Assembly: GCA_963752325.1 (NCBI GenBank)
Contig: CAVVXU010000004.1
Span: 1 to 64,000 of the forward strand
Direction: 5' to 3'
From: CAVTJL01 sp963752325
GTDB lineage: Bacteria; Pseudomonadota; Alphaproteobacteria; Geminicoccales; Geminicoccaceae
Length of the DNA stretch: 64,000 bases
The notes under the pieces are model-generated. The model did no database searches. It saw only the letters and a program-made list of their open reading frames with translations, and was not told the DNA's origin. This document shows, piece by piece, positions 60,174 through 64,000 of the stretch (within the stretch, counting starts at the first letter, position 1; each line of letters starts with the position of its first letter). A program made the position numbers and the translations under genes.

Positions 60174-61166
60174 ATGCATGGGCGCAGGGTGCTCTGCAAC
60201 ATACAACAACTCGAGGGACGCCCGGCGCCGTTCCTCGCTCCGCTGCGCGAGGCCGGATTTGAGGTCGTGATGAACGAGAAGCAGCGGCTTCTCGCCGAGG
60301 ACGAGCTCATCGACCTTCTTCCTGGAACTTGCGCAACCATTGCTGGTGGCGAGGTCTATTCATCGCGTGTCTTCGAGAAGGCCCACGATCTTAGGGTCGT
60401 GGCGCGGTTCGGGGTCGGCTATGACCGTGTGGATGTGGAGGCGGCGACGCGGGCGGGCGTCGCCGTCGCGATGGCCTTCGGCACCAACCACGAGAGCGTC
60501 GCAGATTTTGCCTTCGCCCTCGTGATGGCTCTCGGGGTCGAGCTCTTGCCGCACCATCGCCGCGTCGCAGAGGGCGGCTGGGGCTGCAGCTTCCATCACG
60601 GCGTCTGGGGCCGCACGGTGGGCATCCTGGGCCTCGGCCGGATCGGCAAGGCCATGGCCATGCGTTGCCTGGGCTGCGCCATGCGCGTTCTGGCCCACGA
60701 CACGGCGCCTGATCGCGCCTTCGCTGCGGCGCACGGGATCGAGCTCGTGCCCTTGGGCACGATGCTGGCCGAAGCCGATTTCGTCTCGGTCCACACGCCG
60801 CTGCTGCCCGAAACGCGGCACATCATCGGAGGGCGCGAGCTGGCGCTGATGAAGCCCACCGCCTTCATCGTCAACACCGCGCGCGGTGGCTTGATCGACG
60901 AGGAGGCGCTGCACGAGGCGCTCGTCGCGGGGCGCCTCGGCGGCGCCGGGCTCGACGTCTTCGAGCACGAGCCGCCCCAGGGCTCGCCGCTGCTCGGCCT
61001 CGACCGTGTGATCCTGGCGCCCCATGCGGCCGGCATGGACGAGGCGGCCGAGCGGCTGATGGGCGAGCGCTGCGTCGCCAGCATCCTTGCCGTCCTCGAC
61101 GGCCGCGATCCGGGCCCCGGCTACGTGCTCAACCCTGCCGTTCTGTCTGCAAAGGAAAGAAGGTGA
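60174..61166 (+). CDS. D-2-hydroxyacid dehydrogenase (phosphoglycerate dehydrogenase type)
   Basis: This is a 330-residue NAD-dependent enzyme. The cofactor loop is 'TVGILGLGRIGKAMAMRCLG', the substrate-binding Arg is in 'VNTARGGLIDEEAL', the Glu in 'DVFEHEPPQGSPLL' and the catalytic His in 'ILAPHAAGMDE'. Substrate domain residues 'VARFGVGYDRVDVEAATRAGVAVAMAFGTNHESVADF' match the family. It probably interconverts a 2-hydroxy and a 2-keto acid. Its stop overlaps the start of an HpcH/HpaI aldolase, which suggests that the keto acid is the aldolase substrate or product. Confidence 0.87.
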   Translation: MHGRRVLCNIQQLEGRPAPFLAPLREAGFEVVMNEKQRLLAEDELIDLLPGTCATIAGGEVYSSRVFEKAHDLRVVARFGVGYDRVDVEAATRAGVAVAMAFGTNHESVADFAFALVMALGVELLPHHRRVAEGGWGCSFHHGVWGRTVGILGLGRIGKAMAMRCLGCAMRVLAHDTAPDRAFAAAHGIELVPLGTMLAEADFVSVHTPLLPETRHIIGGRELALMKPTAFIVNTARGGLIDEEALHEALVAGRLGGAGLDVFEHEPPQGSPLLGLDRVILAPHAAGMDEAAERLMGERCVASILAVLDGRDPGPGYVLNPAVLSAKERR

Positions 61167-61945
61167 TGTCGGCGCGAGGAATGGCACTCAAGGAGCGCCT
61201 GAAGGCTGGTGCCGTGGCCTATGGTGCTTGGCTCTCGATTGCCGATCCGGTCGTGGCCGAGATCATGGCGGGCGCTGGCCTCGACTATGTGATGATCGAC
61301 ACCGAGCATGCACCCTGGAGCCTCGAGCGGCTGCAGACGGCGCTGATGGCCTTTCGCGGCGTCGAGACGGTGCCCATCGTGCGCGTGCCCTGGAACGACC
61401 AGGTCCATGTGAAGCAGGCGCTCGACGTGGGCGCCGAGGGCATCCTGGCGCCGATGGTCCGCACGCTCGCCGAGGCGAAGGCGCTGGTCGCCGCCTGCCG
61501 CTACCCGCCCGACGGCATCCGCGGGTTCGGGCCCAGGCGGGCCAGCGACTATGGTCGCGACATCGAGGGCTATATGGCGCTCGCCAACGGCAGCACGATC
61601 ATCATCCCGCAGATCGAGGACGTGCGCACGGTGGACGAGATCGAGGCGATCCTCGACCTGCCCGGCGTCGATGCGCTGTGCATCGGGCCGAACGACCTTT
61701 CCGGCAGCGCCGGCCTGCTGCGCCAGCACGACCATCCGGTCGTGAAGCGTGCGATCGACCGCATCCTTGCCGCCGCCAAGGCGCGCGGCGTCGCGGTTTG
61801 CACCGGCATCACCCTGCCGCCCGAGGCGCAGCCCGCCTGGGTCGAGAAAGGCGCCCGCTTGGCATTGGTCACGGCGGACACCGATCTTCTGGCCAAGGGC
61901 TTGGCCGAGGCGCTGGCGAAGGCACGGGCCGCCATCGCCGGCTGA
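61166..61945 (+). CDS. HpcH/HpaI-family aldolase (2-dehydro-3-deoxyglucarate aldolase type)
   Basis: This is a 259-residue class II pyruvate aldolase. It has 'GAWLSIADPVVAEIMAGAGLDYVMIDTEHAPWSLERLQTAL' (catalytic His and Arg region), metal ligands Glu in 'IIIPQIEDVRTVDEI' and Asp in 'ALCIGPNDLSGSAG', and 'GAEGILAPMVRTLAEAKALVAACRYPP'. The family cleaves 2-keto-3-deoxy sugar acids or hydroxy-ketoheptanedioate to pyruvate and an aldehyde. ATG 61166 overlaps the previous stop. GTG 61163 in frame is an alternative start. Coupling to the hydroxyacid dehydrogenase supports an acid-sugar role. Confidence 0.87.
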   Translation: MSARGMALKERLKAGAVAYGAWLSIADPVVAEIMAGAGLDYVMIDTEHAPWSLERLQTALMAFRGVETVPIVRVPWNDQVHVKQALDVGAEGILAPMVRTLAEAKALVAACRYPPDGIRGFGPRRASDYGRDIEGYMALANGSTIIIPQIEDVRTVDEIEAILDLPGVDALCIGPNDLSGSAGLLRQHDHPVVKRAIDRILAAAKARGVAVCTGITLPPEAQPAWVEKGARLALVTADTDLLAKGLAEALAKARAAIAG

Positions 61946-61970
61946 GGCCTCTCCCTTCCACTCCACCCGA

Positions 61971-61996
61971 GGGCCGGCTTTCAGCCGGCCCTTCTT
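61971..61996. terminator. Intrinsic terminator between convergent genes
   Basis: GGGCCGGCT (61971-61979), loop TTC, AGCCGGCCC (61983-61991): a perfect 9-bp stem followed by TTCTT. It lies between the aldolase gene and the convergent sugar permease, and overlaps the permease stop codon. It could serve both directions. Confidence 0.75.
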
Positions 61997-63057
61997 GCGT
62001 GGCGGCGGAGGAGGATGTCGAGCGAGCCCACGACGATGATGAGAAGGCCCGCCGCGACGTCGCCGATGTTCTGGGAGAAGCCCAGGAGCACCATGCCGCT
62101 CGTGATCATGCCGATGATGAGAGCGCCCATGAGGCTGCCGAAGACGCTGCCGCGGCCGCCCGAGAGCGCCACGCCGCCCACCACCGCGGCACCGATGACC
62201 CGGAACTCGAAGCCGGTACCTGCGGTCGGGCCGGCGACCCGGAGATAGCCGAACAAGAGGGCCGAGACGAGGCCACACAAGGCACCCGTCAACATGAAGC
62301 AGCGCAGCTTGACGCCGGCGAGGTCGATGCCCGCGTTGCGCGCCGCCTCGGGGTTGCCGCCCACGGCGTAGACGTGTGAGCCGAAGCGTGTCCGCGCCAG
62401 CACGATCCCGCCGATCGTCACGACGACCAGCATCCAAATGATGAGCCAGGGCACCTCGCCCATCAGATCGCCGCCCGTCACCCGGTAGAAGAGCTCGCGG
62501 CCGCGCGTCGCGAGCGGCCGCTCGTTCGTCAGGAGCAGTGCCGCGCTGCGGTAGCCGACGAGCATCGCGAGCGTGACGATGAAAGAGGGGATCCCTATAC
62601 GCACGACGATGAGGCCGTTCACCGTGCCGAGCAGAAGGCCCAGCAGGACGATGAGCGGCATCGCGAGCCAGGGGCTGAGGCCGGCCGTGACCACGAGCAG
62701 ACCCATCGAGACGGTGAGCACGCCGTGCATCGAGCCGACCGAGAGATCGATCTCGCCGGCGACCAGCAGGTAGGTGATGCCGACGGCGACGATGCTGATC
62801 AGCGAGATGCTGCGCAGCGTGTTGAAGAGGTTGAACTTCGAGAGGAAGTGCGGCGCCATCAGCGCGAAGAAGAGGAAGATCAGGATCGCAATGCCGACGA
62901 GCGCCGTGTCTCTCGCGAGGAGGATGCGCCGCAGGCGGGCTGCCGGGGCATCCTGGTCGACCGCCCGTCTGGAGTGGCGCGCACCATGGGCGCGCAGCGT
63001 CGCCTCGGCCTGCGTGTCGATGGCTGCGGCGTCGGCTGCCTGTCTCGTCCCCGGCAT
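61981..63057 (-). CDS. Sugar ABC importer (fructose/ribose type), permease
   Basis: This is a 358-residue inner-membrane permease with a long cytoplasmic N-terminus and eight to ten helices. 'VAGEIDLSVGSMHGVLTVSMGLLVV' is the G-x-I-D-L-S motif of the RbsC group, and 'PSFIVTLAMLVGYRSAALLLTNERPL', 'YAVGGNPEAARNAGIDLAGVKL' and 'GAAVVGGVALSGGRGSVFGSLMGA' complete it. It is the third gene of a leftward operon whose ATPase lies eight bases upstream and whose binding protein continues beyond the window. It converges on the aldolase gene. Confidence 0.88.
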   Translation of the reverse strand: MPGTRQAADAAAIDTQAEATLRAHGARHSRRAVDQDAPAARLRRILLARDTALVGIAILIFLFFALMAPHFLSKFNLFNTLRSISLISIVAVGITYLLVAGEIDLSVGSMHGVLTVSMGLLVVTAGLSPWLAMPLIVLLGLLLGTVNGLIVVRIGIPSFIVTLAMLVGYRSAALLLTNERPLATRGRELFYRVTGGDLMGEVPWLIIWMLVVVTIGGIVLARTRFGSHVYAVGGNPEAARNAGIDLAGVKLRCFMLTGALCGLVSALLFGYLRVAGPTAGTGFEFRVIGAAVVGGVALSGGRGSVFGSLMGALIIGMITSGMVLLGFSQNIGDVAAGLLIIVVGSLDILLRRHARRAG

Positions 63058-63065
63058 CGCGCCGC

Positions 63066-63806
63066 CTACGCCGCCTCGGCGCCGACGATCAGCTTGACGA
63101 TCTCGTCGGCCGTCGTCTCGGCGCGCCTGCGCACGCCCGCCACCCGGCCGCGCCGCATCACGAGGATGCGGTCGGCGACCGTGAAGACGTGCCGGAGATT
63201 GTGGCTGACGATCAGGACACCGGTGCCCTGCGCCCGGAGGCGCTCGACGAGATCGAGGACCTTTTGCGACTCCTGGATGCCTAAGGCCGCCGTGGGCTCG
63301 TCCATGATGATCACGCGGCCGTTCTGGGCCGTGGCCCGGCCGATCGCGATCGACTGGCGCTGCCCGCCCGAGAGCTGGCCCGCCTCGGTGTCGAGCGAGG
63401 GGAGGTGGACCTTGAGCTCGTGGAGGACGCGTCGCGCACCCTCGCGCATCGCCTTGCGATCGACGAACCAGCGGAAGCGCACCGGCTCGCGACCGAGAAA
63501 GAGGTTGGCCGCGACGTCGCGCTGATCGATCAAGGCGAGGTTCTGGAAGACGGTGGCGATACCGAGCTCGCGGGCATGGAGCGGGTCGGTGAGCTGGACA
63601 GGCGTTCCGGCCACCTTCATCTCGCCGTGATCCGGTTGGTGGACGCCGCTCAGGATTTTTATCAGGGTCGACTTGCCCGCACCGTTGTCGCCGACGACGG
63701 CCAGCACCTCGCCCGTGAAGATGTCGAGATCGGCGCCGGTCAGGGCCTGGACCTTGCCGAACGACTTGGCGAGGCCGCGGCAGTGGATATAGGGCTCGAT
63801 ATGCAC
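63066..63806 (-). CDS. Sugar ABC importer, single-domain ATPase (FrcA-like)
   Basis: This is a 246-residue ATPase. Walker A is 'GDNGAGKSTLIKILSG', Q-loop 'VFQNLALIDQRDVAANLFLG', signature 'LSGGQRQSIAIGRA', Walker B 'RVIIMDEPTAALGI' and switch His 'LIVSHNLRHVF'. Unlike RbsA it has one nucleotide-binding domain, as in FrcA-type fructose importers. GTG 63806 is chosen because the family starts shortly before 'HCRGLAKSFG'. A longer in-frame form reaches 63863. It lies between the binding protein and permease genes of one operon. Confidence 0.86.
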   Translation of the reverse strand: MHIEPYIHCRGLAKSFGKVQALTGADLDIFTGEVLAVVGDNGAGKSTLIKILSGVHQPDHGEMKVAGTPVQLTDPLHARELGIATVFQNLALIDQRDVAANLFLGREPVRFRWFVDRKAMREGARRVLHELKVHLPSLDTEAGQLSGGQRQSIAIGRATAQNGRVIIMDEPTAALGIQESQKVLDLVERLRAQGTGVLIVSHNLRHVFTVADRILVMRRGRVAGVRRRAETTADEIVKLIVGAEAA

Positions 63807-63859
63807 CGTGCCGGCGTCTCCTTCATGGGGGCGCCGGCTGCCCGGCGCCCCTCGGCCTC

Positions 63860-64000
63860 TCACATGATGCCGTAGGCCTTGGCCTGGGCCACCCAGATGT
63901 CGGTGCGCTCGCCGATCATCTTGAGGTTGTCGGCCGTCACGAGCTCGCCGCCGGTGCGGATCGAGGGGTAGGGATATTTCCGCTCGATCTGGACCCAGGC
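63860..64000 (-). CDS. Sugar ABC importer, periplasmic binding protein, C-terminal end only
   Basis: The last 46 codons read 'AWVQIERKYPYPSIRTGGELVTADNLKMIGERTDIWVAQAKAYGIM' and end at 63860-63862. The stretch is cut by the window edge. The pattern of a C-terminal 'V-T-x-D-N-x' segment and the position before the ATPase gene identify it as the RbsB-type binding protein of the same operon. The main part of the gene lies to the right. Confidence 0.7.
   Translation of the reverse strand, partial: AWVQIERKYPYPSIRTGGELVTADNLKMIGERTDIWVAQAKAYGIM

Noticed and set aside
1..64000. CRISPR array, rRNA operon, riboswitch or prophage module
   Set aside because: No regularly spaced direct repeats, rRNA signatures, known riboswitch cores or phage structural genes were seen by eye. 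The small-terminase-like segment at 26055 stands alone.

Overview
The window is GC-rich, densely coded DNA of alphaproteobacterial character. The evidence is the ectoine importer/degradation cluster under a MocR-type regulator, the tRNA-Arg(ACG) 3' half, YcgN and DUF983 genes, and the many sugar and peptide ABC importers. The genus cannot be fixed from this sequence; a soil or plant-associated rhizobial or rhodospirillal relative fits. About twenty coding regions switch reading frame by one base, usually through one extra base in a short homopolymer, and even housekeeping lepA is affected. I read most of these as consensus errors of the assembly and describe such genes as single genes across the break.

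Left (1-15.2 kb): the end of tRNA-Arg, then an ectoine/hydroxyectoine utilisation operon (enuR, eutB, eutC, doeA, doeB, ehuB, ehuC, ehuD, ehuA). A three-gene unit follows, with a split thiamine-pyrophosphate decarboxylase (sulfopyruvate/phosphonopyruvate decarboxylase type) and a beta-hydroxyacid dehydrogenase. Next comes a divergent pair of an FAD aromatic-type monooxygenase and a FUSC-family aromatic exporter.

Middle left (15.2-26.7 kb): a cytochrome P460, a 934-residue protein that resembles a miniature TcA toxin subunit, a gamma-glutamyltransferase-family enzyme, an ArsR/SRPBCC/DUF1801 operon, a small membrane protein, and gene remnants. A lower-GC island of about 2 kb is bounded by near-perfect 27-bp inverted repeats and carries two unknown genes.

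Middle (27-41.6 kb): a ribose-type sugar ABC importer, two short-chain dehydrogenases, a FIST sensor coupled to a hybrid histidine kinase, a fatty-acid desaturase, a GH1 glycosidase, a nucleoside hydrolase, an OmpA/MotB-like envelope protein and YcgN.

Right (41.6-64 kb): a probable acid-sugar or oligosaccharide locus containing an enolase-superfamily dehydratase, an esterase, a Yej/Dpp-type ABC importer with a fused double ATPase, a FadR-type regulator with a perfect palindrome in the divergent promoter, a mannonate dehydratase-like enzyme and an aldo/keto reductase. It is followed by a TauD-type dioxygenase, DUF983, a beta-hydroxyacid dehydrogenase, lepA and tRNA-Ser(GGA) with insertion-sequence debris behind it. 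An unusual regulator made of a winged helix joined to an extracellular-type solute-binding domain is divergent from a 2-hydroxyacid dehydrogenase and an HpcH/HpaI aldolase. The window ends inside a second sugar ABC operon.
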